Shown here one piece after another: positions 17,109-26,688 of a stretch of 64,000 bases of DNA (within the stretch, counting starts at the first letter, position 1; the number at the start of each line of letters is the position of its first letter). The notes beneath the pieces are model-generated. The model was not told the DNA's origin, made no database searches, and was given only the letters and a program-made list of their open reading frames with translations. Where the stretch lies: positions 1 to 64,000 of the forward strand of contig JBLHNB010000009.1 in the NCBI GenBank assembly GCA_047621305.1, read 5' to 3'. The position numbers and the translations under genes are program-made. This DNA is from Colwellia_A sp047621305 (GTDB lineage Bacteria; Pseudomonadota; Gammaproteobacteria; Enterobacterales; Alteromonadaceae).

Positions 17109-17636
17109 TTGAATTATTTTCAGATGTTTGCGTTAGATGTTACATTTACGCTCGATTTAAAGCAACTTGCACAAGTATATCAAACACTACAAAAAACCGT
17201 GCATCCTGACCGATTCGCGAATGGCAGCGAACAAGAAAAATTACTGGCTGTCAAAAAATCTACATTGATAAATGATGCCTATCAGACCCTTAAAAATCCA
17301 ATTAAGCGTGCTGAATATATGCTAAACCTTAGAAATGTAAATATGCCTAACGAGCAGGTATCATTTAGCGATAATAGCTTTTTAATGCGGCAAATGGAGT
17401 TGCGTGAAATGTTAGCGGAAGTTAGAGAAGCTAATGATGTTGATGCTGCTATTGCTGAAATAACACAAGTACTTAACATAGAATTTGAACAATTATTTAA
17501 ATCCATGCAAGTACAACTAAACGAAAACACTGAAGCTGCCAATGCTTTGGCATGTCAAAACTTACGAAAATTAAAATTTTATCAAAAACTTCATGTCGAA
17601 TTAGACAAGCTTGAAGATCTATTGTTTGACGATTAA
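17109..17636 (+). CDS. hscB: HscB co-chaperone (J-domain) for Fe-S assembly
   Basis: A 175-residue J-protein that brings IscU to HscA and stimulates its ATPase. The J domain starts NYFQMFAL and holds the HPD motif in TVHPDRFANG. The C-terminal three-helix IscU-binding part contains QMELREMLAEVREAN. Translation most likely starts at a TTG at 17109, since family members begin M-N/D-Y-F-x-L-F and the Shine-Dalgarno TGGAG (17099-17103) fits it; no ATG is nearby in frame. It lies 23 bases before hscA. Confidence 0.95.
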   Translation: MNYFQMFALDVTFTLDLKQLAQVYQTLQKTVHPDRFANGSEQEKLLAVKKSTLINDAYQTLKNPIKRAEYMLNLRNVNMPNEQVSFSDNSFLMRQMELREMLAEVREANDVDAAIAEITQVLNIEFEQLFKSMQVQLNENTEAANALACQNLRKLKFYQKLHVELDKLEDLLFDD

Positions 17637-17659
17637 CCACCCTTTAAAAGATTTTTATA

Positions 17660-19534
17660 ATGGCCTTATTACAAATTGCTGAACCCGGACAAAGTACTGT
17701 TCCTCATGAACATCGACTTGCCGCAGGTATTGACTTAGGTACAACCAACTCGCTTATTGCGAGCGTAAAAAGTGGATTAGCTGAAACACTCGTTGATGAC
17801 AGCGGACAAGATATCTTGCCTTCTGTTGTGAGTTATCAATTAGACAAAACGCTTGTAGGACGAGCTGCGCAAGCACTTGCAATCTCGGATCCTGAAAATA
17901 CAATTGTTTCGGCTAAACGTCTTATTGGTCGTTCACTTGCCGACATAATCAGTAAATACCCATCTTTACCTTATCAATTCGTGGGTGATGAAAATCATCC
18001 TGAAATAGAAACACGTATCGGCGCTGTAAATCCCGTACAAGTTTCAGCAGAAATATTAAAAACCTTATCAGCCCGTGCACAAAATGCGTTAGGTGGTGAA
18101 TTAACAGGCGTGGTGATAACTGTTCCCGCGTATTTTGATGATGCCCAACGCCATAGTACTAAAGACGCGGCAAAGCTTGCCGGACTTAATGTTTTACGGT
18201 TATTAAATGAGCCTACTGCGGCGGCTGTTGCTTACGGATTAGACCGCGATCAACAAGGTCAGCAAGAAGGTGTTATAGCGGTTTACGATTTAGGTGGTGG
18301 TACCTTTGATATTTCAATATTACGTTTAAATAAAGGCGTATTTGAAGTATTGGCAACGGGTGGCGATTCAGCCCTTGGTGGTGATGATTTTGATAATACG
18401 TTAGTTGATTATTTGGTTGAAGCTGCAGGTTTACAACGCCCCCTATCACACACGATGGAACGTCAGTTTTTACATCAAGCGCGTTGTGCCAAAGAACAGC
18501 TCAGCAGTCTTGAGCGTTTTGAGGTGAGTTTAACGCTAGAAAATAACGACATCTGGTCGAGCGTGATAACCCGTGATACTTTTGAAAACTTGATTTCGCC
18601 GTTAGTTAAAAAAACGCTACGGGCATGTCGACGTGCTTTAAAAGATGCTGAATTAAGTATTGAAGAAGTAGCTGAAGTCGTTATGGTTGGCGGTTCAACC
18701 CGCGTGCCATTAGTACGCACTGAAGTCGAAAAACATTTCAATAGACAGCCATTAACTTCAATTGACCCAGACAAAGTGGTTGCTATTGGTGCTGCTATTC
18801 AGGCCGATATTCTGGTTGGTAATAAACCTGACAGTGATATGCTGTTACTTGATGTTATCCCATTATCTTTAGGTTTAGAAACCATGGGCGGTTTAGTTGA
18901 AAAGGTTATTACGCGCAATACGACGATCCCTGTTGCAAAAGCCCAAGAATTTACCACCTTCAAAGACGGCCAAACAGCCATGGCGGTGCATGTATTACAA
19001 GGAGAACGTGAGTTAGTTGATGACTGTCGTTCCTTAGCTCGTTTTGAACTACGTGGCATTCCTGCGATGACTGCAGGCGCTGCACATATACGTGTTACTT
19101 TTAAAGTTGATGCAGATGGCTTATTGGAAGTTTCAGCGATGGAAAAATCCACAGGTGTTGAAACGAGTATTACGGTTAAACCTTCATTTGGTTTGGAAGA
19201 ACATCAAATAACCTCGATGTTGATGGACTCAATGAACAATGCTGAAAGTGATATTCAGGCGCGTATGCTTAAAGAGCAACAGGTAGAAGCATCTCGTGTT
19301 ATTGAATCAATTAAAGCGGCGTTATTTGCTGATAGTCGCTTATTATCGGCAGACGAAATAGCAATTATCAATAGCGCAATTAATGAATTAGCCACTATTA
19401 GCGCAAGTGACGTTGTCAGTGATATTGAAGCGGCACTTGAAAAATTAAATAATAGCACCGCTGTTTTTGCTGAACGTCGTATGGACGCATCAATAAAAAC
19501 TGCATTAGCTGGTCATTCAGTAGACGAACTCTAA
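17660..19534 (+). CDS. hscA: HscA Hsp70-type chaperone for Fe-S assembly
   Basis: A 624-residue Hsp70 homologue dedicated to releasing clusters from IscU. The nucleotide domain shows AAGIDLGTTNSLIASV, VYDLGGGTFDISIL and VVMVGGSTRVPLVR. The substrate domain shows DVIPLSLGLETMGGLVEKVI, followed by a helical lid. The short lid and absence of a DnaK-like charged tail fit HscA. The operon context between hscB and fdx confirms the assignment. Confidence 0.97.
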   Translation: MALLQIAEPGQSTVPHEHRLAAGIDLGTTNSLIASVKSGLAETLVDDSGQDILPSVVSYQLDKTLVGRAAQALAISDPENTIVSAKRLIGRSLADIISKYPSLPYQFVGDENHPEIETRIGAVNPVQVSAEILKTLSARAQNALGGELTGVVITVPAYFDDAQRHSTKDAAKLAGLNVLRLLNEPTAAAVAYGLDRDQQGQQEGVIAVYDLGGGTFDISILRLNKGVFEVLATGGDSALGGDDFDNTLVDYLVEAAGLQRPLSHTMERQFLHQARCAKEQLSSLERFEVSLTLENNDIWSSVITRDTFENLISPLVKKTLRACRRALKDAELSIEEVAEVVMVGGSTRVPLVRTEVEKHFNRQPLTSIDPDKVVAIGAAIQADILVGNKPDSDMLLLDVIPLSLGLETMGGLVEKVITRNTTIPVAKAQEFTTFKDGQTAMAVHVLQGERELVDDCRSLARFELRGIPAMTAGAAHIRVTFKVDADGLLEVSAMEKSTGVETSITVKPSFGLEEHQITSMLMDSMNNAESDIQARMLKEQQVEASRVIESIKAALFADSRLLSADEIAIINSAINELATISASDVVSDIEAALEKLNNSTAVFAERRMDASIKTALAGHSVDEL

Positions 19535-19569
19535 ATTGCATTGATCTGCATTAACTAGGAATAAAGAAA

Positions 19570-19908
19570 ATGCCACAAATTATTTTCCTCCCCAACGAAG
19601 ATTTATGCCCTGACGGGGCAGTAGTACAAGCTGAGAAAGGCGAAACTGTATTAAACGTAGCCCTTAAAAATGATATTGGTGTTGAGCATGCCTGTGAAAA
19701 AGTCTGTGCGTGTACAACCTGCCATATGATCATTCGAGAAGGCTTTGACTCAATCGAAGCAAGTGACGAATTAGAAGACGATATGCTTGATAGAGCATGG
19801 GGCTTAGAACCTGATTCACGCCTTGGTTGCCAAGCCATTGTCGGTGATGAAGATTTGGTTGTTGAAATACCTAAATATACGGTCAATATGGTTTCTGAAA
19901 ATCATTAA
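19570..19908 (+). CDS. fdx: [2Fe-2S] ferredoxin of the ISC system
   Basis: A 112-residue adrenodoxin-type ferredoxin that supplies electrons for cluster assembly. Cluster ligands are in HACEKVCACTTCHMII and the later LGCQAIV. It closes the isc operon. The E. coli operon continues with iscX, but no iscX-like frame occurs here; the next feature is a terminator. Confidence 0.96.
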   Translation: MPQIIFLPNEDLCPDGAVVQAEKGETVLNVALKNDIGVEHACEKVCACTTCHMIIREGFDSIEASDELEDDMLDRAWGLEPDSRLGCQAIVGDEDLVVEIPKYTVNMVSENH

Positions 19909-19932
19909 TTGATAAGTAATACATTATTTTAG

Positions 19933-19967
19933 AAAGGGTAATAGCTTTGATGTTGTTACCCTTTTTT
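19933..19967 (+). terminator. Terminator of the isc operon
   Basis: AAAGGGTAA at 19933-19941 pairs with TTACCCTTT at 19956-19964, and the T-run continues to 19967. It lies 25 bases after the fdx stop. Confidence 0.85.
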
Positions 19968-20188
19968 ATGTTTAGCTCTTTGAGTCTTTTTAAACTATTC
20001 TCGATTTAATGAACAGTGCTTAAAGTGAGCGTTATTTAACTTATAAATAATGACTAAATATTCTATATATTTTCGATAGATCCCAATCATAGTTTTAACT
20101 ATGTTTTTATATGAATACCTGATATATAGTTGTAAGAGATTGAATTAATTAAGGGATACTATGCAAGAATATTGATTTAAATGAATAC

Positions 20189-20977
20189 ATGCCAGCGCTT
20201 ATTGCTGGTGCTACTAATGTTTTGTTTGCCGCACTTATTTTAATACTAGGTGTTTTTATTGCCAGCCGTGTTAATCGTATGATTTGCAAAATGGGTGAAA
20301 GTCACAAAAATTTGGATGATACCTTATTTCGATTTTTAGGTAGCTTAGGTAAATACATTGTTTTAGCTTTTGTCATAATTGCTGTACTCAATCGATTTGG
20401 CGTACAAACAGCGTCAATTGTCGCATTGTTGGGTGCTGCAGGGCTTGCGGTTGGCTTAGCATTGCAAGGCACCTTATCTAATGTAGCTGCTGGTGTAATG
20501 CTGTTAATCTTCCGTCCTTATAAAGCGGGTGATTTTATTGGCGCTGCGGGTCAATTTGGCAACGTAAAAGAAATTGATTTGTTTACCACTATTTTACAGA
20601 CATTTGATAACCAGCAAATAATTATCCCAAACTCTCAAATTTGGGGATCACAAATTATTAATCACTCGCATCATAAAGTACGTGGTGTTGATATGTTATT
20701 TGGTGTAGCTTATAAAGAAGATACAGATAAAGTTAGAGCGGTTATTGAGTCGGTATTAGCTAACCACCCGCATATTTTAAAAGATCCGGCCCCTTTTGTT
20801 GAAGTCGAAACGTTGAACGATAGTTCTGTTGATTTTAGGGTTCGTCCATTTACAGATGGTGCAAATTATTTTGATGTATTGTATTCAGTGCCAGAGCAAA
20901 TCAAAAAAGTCTTAGATGCCGCAGGTATTGAAATACCCTTCCCACATCGTAAGCTTATTATTGAAAAAGAGTCATAA
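20189..20977 (+). CDS. Small-conductance mechanosensitive channel (MscS family), start uncertain
   Basis: A channel of at least 262 residues that opens under membrane tension to protect against osmotic downshock. Three membrane helices occupy residues 1-90, including the pore helix VALLGAAGLAVGLALQGTLSNVAAG. The cytoplasmic beta domain carries IFRPYKAGDFIGAAG and IIIPNSQIWGSQIINHSH. The first ATG in this frame (20189) has no ribosome site and lacks the usual short N-terminal tail. ATG at 20161 is preceded by AGGG but is out of frame by one base and meets TGA at 20173. Removing one base near 20168-20172 would give a normal MQDIDLNEYMPAL start. Confidence 0.85.
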   Translation: MPALIAGATNVLFAALILILGVFIASRVNRMICKMGESHKNLDDTLFRFLGSLGKYIVLAFVIIAVLNRFGVQTASIVALLGAAGLAVGLALQGTLSNVAAGVMLLIFRPYKAGDFIGAAGQFGNVKEIDLFTTILQTFDNQQIIIPNSQIWGSQIINHSHHKVRGVDMLFGVAYKEDTDKVRAVIESVLANHPHILKDPAPFVEVETLNDSSVDFRVRPFTDGANYFDVLYSVPEQIKKVLDAAGIEIPFPHRKLIIEKES

Positions 20978-21655
20978 ATAAACGTTCAACTTAATGCGTT
21001 GTGATTATTCGATTAGATTGCAACGCTTAATATTTCATGCCGTTTTATTCTGTCATTAAAAACAGCTAGTGAGAATACTCTACTTACTTACTTAATGCTG
21101 GTTTACGAATTTAAGTTACGCTTGTTATAAAACATGATCTTAGCCTAAATTTTGTAATTTATCCTAAGGTAAACATACCATCAATATAGTGTCCGAAAAT
21201 CACTAACGTTTTGGTTTACATATTTTAAAAGAGGCTGATAACTAAACCGATAATCAGTCTGTTTTTGATCCAGAATGGTTTATTGATTGATAACATGAAA
21301 ATAATATCGTTAATTTCGTTGTAAAAAGTAACGAAAAATTTACTTTAATAATTGCTTATGCCCAATTGATTAGCTATCTGCTCATAACGTAATACTTAGA
21401 ATGGATAACCACCACGTTTTAAAATGATAAATAAAATAACGACTTATTAAGTATTATGTCTTGTATTTTGCCATTTGTATTCATAAAAAAGGGGGCACGT
21501 ACTCAATTAAATGGTATAAAATGTTCCTATTATTATTACTTAGCTAAATAGACATATCATTAGGGATTTGTTCTACTCAAAGAAATTCTTGCGTGTTGAA
21601 AGAGCGTAAGAGCGTGGGTATACTTTATTTTAAATAACTATTAGGCATAACAAAT
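20978..21655. other. Long intergenic region with a hairpin after the mscS gene
   Basis: About 680 AT-rich bases. GCGTTG (20996-21001) pairs with CAACGC (21021-21026) and flanking TTAA extends the stem with one bulge, perhaps a weak terminator for the channel gene. No gene, tRNA or dispersed repeat was recognised in the rest; it should contain the promoter of the GAF-GGDEF-EAL gene. Confidence 0.4.
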
Positions 21656-24058
21656 TTGTCCAAACTTTCTAAATCTCAAACAATAAAAAGTTTAACCATC
21701 ACAAATCAGTTTGCAATTGATATTTTGTTATTAAATACCCCCAATGAAATTTGGCAATATTTAGCACAAAATATTGTTGAAAAGCTTGGGCTTGACGATG
21801 CTGTTATTTATACTTTAGATACGGGGGGAGAAACGTTAAGTCGTATGGCGGGTTATCAAAATAAAGACCCCATCAAAGGCCCTGCAATGAGTAGCTCTGA
21901 AATCAGTCATACTCAAATAAAGAACACCTTGTCTAACTCGTTAGTTATCCCTTTTAATCAAGGTGTTATTGGTAAGGTTGCGGCGACTAAAAAAGCCATC
22001 TTAGTAAAAGATATCCGAGAATTTGAAAGTTATATTGTTGACGACGAAAGCACTTTATCTGAGTTAGCAGTACCTATTTTATATCAAGATCAATTATTAG
22101 GTGTTATCGACTCGGAACACGTCGATGTTAATTATTACAATAAGTACCACCTAAAAACACTTACGGCGTTAGCCTCTATCGCCGCAATGAAAATATCTCA
22201 AATTATTAAAGTCGATGGACTTGAAGATATTATCGAAAATTTAGAATATTCCAATAAAATTCAAGATGCTTTATTCGAGATAGCAGAACTTATTTTTAAA
22301 ACGAAAAGTATTGATGATTTCTATCAACATTTACATAAGTGTATTGGTCGCCTTACCTTGGCAAAAAACTTTTTTGTAGCGTTATTAAAAGATGAAGGGC
22401 AAAGAATAGATTTTCCTTATGCGATCGACGAATTTGATGCAAACTCCACCTTTACCAGTATCAATATCGACCCAGAACATTTAAGTATTACCGGTTATGC
22501 TTTATCTAAAGATCAACCTTTTTTGCTCTATGAAAAAGATATTCAAAAGATGATTGATGAAAACACAATCTATATTCGAGGGAGTATCCCCAAAGCTTGG
22601 TTAGGTGTACCCTTTGGTAGTGGTGTAAATAAAGGCATAGTCGTTGTACAAAGTTATAGTACAGAGTATTTATTTCAAGAAAAAGATAAACAACTGTTAA
22701 TGTTTGTTGCTAAACATATCAATAGCGCTATTGAACGAATGGAAGCTAAGCAAAAACTGCAGTTTTTAGCGTTACATGATCCCTTGACAGGCTTACCTAA
22801 TAGATCGCTTTTTAAAGATAGGATCCAACACGCTTTTTTACATTGTAAGAACAATCGCTCTAATAATATAGCGATATTGTTTATTGATGTAGACAGGTTT
22901 AAGCAAGTTAATGATACTTATGGTCATCATGTCGGTGATAAATTACTCATTGCCATCGTAAAATTAATCCTAAAATCTTTAAGAAGTACAGATACATTAG
23001 CTCGTTTAGGCGGGGATGAATTTGCCATCTTACTTGATGGTAAGATTGATCATGAGATCATTTGTCGGATAACTGAAAGTATTATCACCACGATGGCAAC
23101 AGCTTTAAATATTGATGGTTTGAATATCTCCAGCAGTGTAAGTATTGGTATAGCAACATATAACGAGACGAGTGATAGTGCTGAAAAATTATTGATTGAT
23201 GCCGATCATGCTATGTATCAAGCTAAGTTAAAAGGGCGTAATCAGTATGTGTTTTTTGAAGCGCTGGAAGAACAAAATAAATCAACCAATGTTAAGCTCG
23301 AATATGATTTCGATAATGCCATTAAAAATCAGGAGTTTATTGGTAACTATCAAGCGTTAATTAATTTTGATACAGGTGATGTTATCGGTGCTGAAATTTT
23401 AGTTCGATGGCAACATCCAAAAATAGGGCTTTTGTTTCCAGATGTTTTTATCCCTATTTTAGAAAAATCAGGACAAATAGTTCAACTTGACCTGTATATG
23501 TTGAAGCTAGCCGTGAGTAATCTAAAGCTTTGGGTTGATTGGTTGCCACACGAATTTAAGCTGAGTGTTAATGTATCAACATCAGGTTTTTCGTCAGAAG
23601 ATTTTATTACTTATATGCAAGAACAGCACCTGCAATCTGCTGCTATCATCAGCCAATTATGCATAGAAATTACCGAAGAAAGTCTAATTTTAAACGTTAA
23701 AGCGGTGAAAAAACATTTAGATATTTTGAAAAGTTTGGGTGTTCCAGTCGCACTGGATGATTTTGGTACGGGTTATTCTTCACTCAGTTATTTACATCAA
23801 TTTTCTTTAGATTACCTAAAAATAGATAAAAGTTTTGTTGATGACTTAAACGAAGTCAGTAACAAGGTTTTGATATTAGATGCTGTCGTTAATTTAGCTA
23901 AAGCACTCAACATAAAAACTACAGCAGAGGGTATTGAAACAGCAGAACAATATCAAAAACTTAAAGAAATTGGCTGTGATTTAGGACAAGGATACCATAT
24001 AGCAAAACCCTTGACTGATACTGACTTTAAACGTTTCCTTTTAAAGAAGCTCTATTAA
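21656..24058 (+). CDS. GAF-GAF-GGDEF-EAL bifunctional c-di-GMP protein
   Basis: An 800-residue soluble protein. Two GAF sensor domains (about 20-185 and 205-360) precede a GGDEF domain (about 370-535) with HDPLTGLPNRSLFKD and an intact GGDEF in LARLGGDEFAILL. RSTD five residues before it is an RxxD inhibitory site. The EAL domain (about 550-795) has AEILVRWQHP, LCIEITEES, LDDFGTGYSSLSYL and TAEGIET, so both activities look possible. The start is a TTG at 21656 with only a weak ribosome site; the next in-frame ATG would remove much of GAF1. It is followed by two hairpins and lies alone. Confidence 0.85.
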   Translation: MSKLSKSQTIKSLTITNQFAIDILLLNTPNEIWQYLAQNIVEKLGLDDAVIYTLDTGGETLSRMAGYQNKDPIKGPAMSSSEISHTQIKNTLSNSLVIPFNQGVIGKVAATKKAILVKDIREFESYIVDDESTLSELAVPILYQDQLLGVIDSEHVDVNYYNKYHLKTLTALASIAAMKISQIIKVDGLEDIIENLEYSNKIQDALFEIAELIFKTKSIDDFYQHLHKCIGRLTLAKNFFVALLKDEGQRIDFPYAIDEFDANSTFTSINIDPEHLSITGYALSKDQPFLLYEKDIQKMIDENTIYIRGSIPKAWLGVPFGSGVNKGIVVVQSYSTEYLFQEKDKQLLMFVAKHINSAIERMEAKQKLQFLALHDPLTGLPNRSLFKDRIQHAFLHCKNNRSNNIAILFIDVDRFKQVNDTYGHHVGDKLLIAIVKLILKSLRSTDTLARLGGDEFAILLDGKIDHEIICRITESIITTMATALNIDGLNISSSVSIGIATYNETSDSAEKLLIDADHAMYQAKLKGRNQYVFFEALEEQNKSTNVKLEYDFDNAIKNQEFIGNYQALINFDTGDVIGAEILVRWQHPKIGLLFPDVFIPILEKSGQIVQLDLYMLKLAVSNLKLWVDWLPHEFKLSVNVSTSGFSSEDFITYMQEQHLQSAAIISQLCIEITEESLILNVKAVKKHLDILKSLGVPVALDDFGTGYSSLSYLHQFSLDYLKIDKSFVDDLNEVSNKVLILDAVVNLAKALNIKTTAEGIETAEQYQKLKEIGCDLGQGYHIAKPLTDTDFKRFLLKKLY

Positions 24059-24060
24059 AT

Positions 24061-24103
24061 GTAGATAACTTAATCTACATTCTACCTATACCGTGGTATA
24101 GGT
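24061..24103 (+). terminator. Two consecutive hairpins after the GAF-GGDEF-EAL gene
   Basis: GTAGAT/ATCTAC (24061-24078) begins two bases after the stop codon. It is followed by ACCTATAC/GTATAGGT (24084-24103) with a CGTG tetraloop, then ATTCTTT. The T-run is poor, so termination is probable but not certain. Confidence 0.5.
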
Positions 24104-24308
24104 ATTCTTTAATCTCGACAAAGAGAAAAAGCCTATGCTGTTAAGTCATTACCCTCTAATTTATCCCAAAATGAATAAACGATAAGATGTATAGATTTTT
24201 AAAATATAAATTTAGCAATCAGTCATATATAATTAAATACCTAAACGAACCATAGACTAATGACTTTCAGAAACCATATTAATGGTATGTTCACTTTAGG
24301 ACAACTTT

Positions 24309-25361
24309 TCAATCATCACTAAGTAAATATTTGTGCATGATCTCAAAGGTTTTTTTCTGTTTATAAATATCATTATAATTACTTCCAGTAAACACAATAA
24401 CCTTATCCTGACTTGGAACAACAAAGATAAATTGACCGCCATTTCCCCATGAATGACTAACTGGAATTTTTTTTTCTTCAACTTCAAACACTGTACGATG
24501 CCATTGATAACCATATCGCTCTGTTAAAGCCGCGTGACCATGAATATTATCGGTCCATGTCCAATGAGTTTCTACGACACCATCGAGGATTTCATTGATA
24601 TGTTTTTGGGAAACGACCCGCTTATTTTTGTACATGCCTTTATTTAAAATAACAAGACCAAACTTGGCGAGATCATGTGGTGAAAATCGCGCGCTTCCAG
24701 CGGCATATAAAAAACCGTCTGGTGTCGTAAATGTACGGTACTCAGTAATATTGAGCGGTGAATATAAATTTTCTTTAGCAAACTGGTCAATGCCTGAAGT
24801 ACCAGCACGATCCAACCCCGCAGAAATAGTAACGCCGAGTAAAAAGGTATTCGCGTTACAATAATGCCACTCTTTTCCCGGTTCCATAGTCATAGTAATA
24901 GATAAACCGTATTTTAAAGGCGTAGGACCTTCATCAATCCCAAATTCATGATTAGTGCCTTTACTGCCAGGCATTTCTGCACAATCCAAGCCAGAAACCA
25001 TATGCAATAAATCTTTAACTTTTAGATTGGCTTTAAGAGGATCAATGAATTCAAGTTTATGAAAGCGAGAAAGTAATGGCACAACAAGTTCTTCAGGGCT
25101 CAATATACCTTTATCAAATGCAATTGCCGCAAGTATTCCAGTAATGCTTTTAAAGCTTGAGCGTATATCATGGTGTTTAGACCTTGAATACCCATTAAAA
25201 TAATTTTCCGATATAAGTTTATTTTTTTGATAAACAAGAACGCTATCGATCCCTGTATAAAGGTTATTTCTGATATCTGTAATCGCTTTGTCAATATTTG
25301 GACTCCCCATTGCAATTACGGTTTGTGAAAATAACAACACGGTGACGATCAATAATTTCAT
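24309..25361 (-). CDS. Exported serine hydrolase of the beta-lactamase/class C family
   Basis: About 350 residues with a signal peptide (MKLLIVTVLLFSQTVIA). The S-x-x-K catalytic motif is in RSSFKSITGILAA, the Y-x-N motif in WHYCNANTFLLG, and the third motif position is WGNGGQ, in place of K-T-G. The family includes esterases, D-aminopeptidases and penicillin-binding-like enzymes, so the substrate cannot be told and beta-lactamase activity should not be assumed. ATG codons at 25367 and 25361 are both in frame; the latter begins the signal peptide. It is convergent with the GAF-GGDEF-EAL gene. Confidence 0.82.
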   Translation of the reverse strand: MKLLIVTVLLFSQTVIAMGSPNIDKAITDIRNNLYTGIDSVLVYQKNKLISENYFNGYSRSKHHDIRSSFKSITGILAAIAFDKGILSPEELVVPLLSRFHKLEFIDPLKANLKVKDLLHMVSGLDCAEMPGSKGTNHEFGIDEGPTPLKYGLSITMTMEPGKEWHYCNANTFLLGVTISAGLDRAGTSGIDQFAKENLYSPLNITEYRTFTTPDGFLYAAGSARFSPHDLAKFGLVILNKGMYKNKRVVSQKHINEILDGVVETHWTWTDNIHGHAALTERYGYQWHRTVFEVEEKKIPVSHSWGNGGQFIFVVPSQDKVIVFTGSNYNDIYKQKKTFEIMHKYLLSDD

Positions 25362-25367
25362 ATTCAA

Positions 25368-25785
25368 TTTATCCTTTTAAATATATAAATTTATTTGTTT
25401 ATTTATTGTGCGATATACAGGCTTGCATCAATTTAGCAGATTCCATATAACATTGCATTATTGCAAATTCTTATAATAATTGTAAATGATTAGATAATGG
25501 TTAAATAATCATAAAGACTTGTTTATGATTAATAGCACAAGGTGATCTACTTATGATTTTTAGTTGTGAGTTGTTGAATTTAAATCTACAGACTGTTTTT
25601 ATTGGCTTTTTATCGTTAACGTATATTTACTTTGCGATTAAAAGGGTAACCACATGAAAATACAGTTACTCTTGTTGATAGTATACTGCGCCTAATTGAG
25701 CAATTTTGAATTATCTCTAGTCTTTTATCTAGCGAGGTTTATTATAATCATCTAACTTTTGTCACTTAACGAGGTTAATTTTTTA
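25368..25785. other. Intergenic region with two possible tiny ORFs
   Basis: About 420 AT-rich bases between the divergently transcribed hydrolase and the solute-binding protein. It includes a 34-codon frame at 25553-25657 and a 13-codon frame at 25654-25695 with good ribosome sites. Otherwise nothing recognised. Confidence 0.4.
25553..25657 (+). CDS. Possible 34-residue single-helix membrane protein
   Basis: ATG at 25553 is seven bases after AAGGTGA (25539-25545), a good Shine-Dalgarno. The product has a hydrophobic middle (TVFIGFLSLTYIYFAI) and a basic end (KRVTT), consistent with a single inner-membrane helix. Its stop overlaps a second ATG by ATGA, which opens a 13-residue frame (MKIQLLLLIVYCA) that looks like a truncated lipoprotein signal. 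It could be a real small protein or the start of a decayed operon. No family recognised. Confidence 0.3.
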   Translation: MIFSCELLNLNLQTVFIGFLSLTYIYFAIKRVTT

Positions 25786-26577
25786 ATGAAAAATATATCA
25801 ATCAAAATTATTGTTTATATTTTTTTATTGATTAATTACCAAGCATTTGGTTCAGATAAAATTGTTTCTGTTGTAACCTTAGTTGATTATGCTCCTTATG
25901 TTTTTGTTGAAGGTAATAAATCAGTCACTGGGGTCGTAAATCCTCAAGACCGCACTGCATTAGTTGATGGATATAGTTGGGAAGTTTTTAAAGAAAGCTT
26001 TCATGTGATGGGCTACTCAATAAAATATACAGTTGTTCCATGGGCTAGAGCTCTAAAATACTTAAAATCTGGCCAAGCAGATTTGTTGTTTCCGATAAGT
26101 AAATCTAAGGAAAGGCTACGAATTTTTAACTATTCGAAAGAACCTATAAATAAAGTTAATGTTATCATTTACTTCCCAATAACGTCTTCTTTTGAATGGA
26201 AAGGATATAACTCAATAAAGGAAAAAATAATAGGAGCTAAACGAGCTTTTAATTATGGCCATAAATGGGACGTATTAAATTGTTTTACTAAGTATGATAT
26301 AGGAAAAATATCAACTGGATTTAAAATGTTAGAAAAGGGTCATTTAGACGGTTTTATCGGTTATCAAAGTGCCTGGGATTACTTCTTAAAGCAAAAAGGC
26401 TGGGAAAATAAATTTCAAAAAACACCGGTTATTGATTCTACAATAGAATATGTAGTTACTCTCAATGGAGCTATTAATAATGACAGTTTACTGGATGTTT
26501 TTGATCAAGGAAAACGAAAGCTTATAGCAAGTGGGCGATTAATTGAGCTACAACGTAAGTGGTTTGATATGAAATAG
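25786..26577 (+). CDS. Periplasmic solute-binding protein, family 3
   Basis: About 263 residues. A signal peptide (MKNISIKIIVYIFLLINYQA, then FGSDK) precedes a bacterial extracellular solute-binding family 3 fold. Visible features are VTLVDYAPYVFVEG, VVPWARALKYLKSGQADLLF and, after mid-protein, KMLEKGHLDGFIGYQSAWDY. Such stand-alone proteins are common in marine Alteromonadales and often have no adjacent permease, as here, so the ligand (amino acid-like or otherwise) is unknown. I start at ATG 25786 because a GAGG box lies at 25770-25774; an upstream TTG at 25759 would spoil the signal peptide. Confidence 0.8.
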   Translation: MKNISIKIIVYIFLLINYQAFGSDKIVSVVTLVDYAPYVFVEGNKSVTGVVNPQDRTALVDGYSWEVFKESFHVMGYSIKYTVVPWARALKYLKSGQADLLFPISKSKERLRIFNYSKEPINKVNVIIYFPITSSFEWKGYNSIKEKIIGAKRAFNYGHKWDVLNCFTKYDIGKISTGFKMLEKGHLDGFIGYQSAWDYFLKQKGWENKFQKTPVIDSTIEYVVTLNGAINNDSLLDVFDQGKRKLIASGRLIELQRKWFDMK

Positions 26578-26688
26578 GCATGAAGTTTTTTCATGGAACT
26601 CATTTTATTAAAAAATCACACCAGAGTATGATGGTTTAGGTATGCTAGGTGATAGTGATGAATAGGCTATTTTATTTGCTATTAAATA

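Noticed and set aside
24309..25361. Beta-lactamase resistance gene
   Set aside because: The S-x-x-K and Y-x-N motifs only place it in the broad serine hydrolase superfamily; the K-T-G motif is replaced, so antibiotic resistance cannot be claimed.
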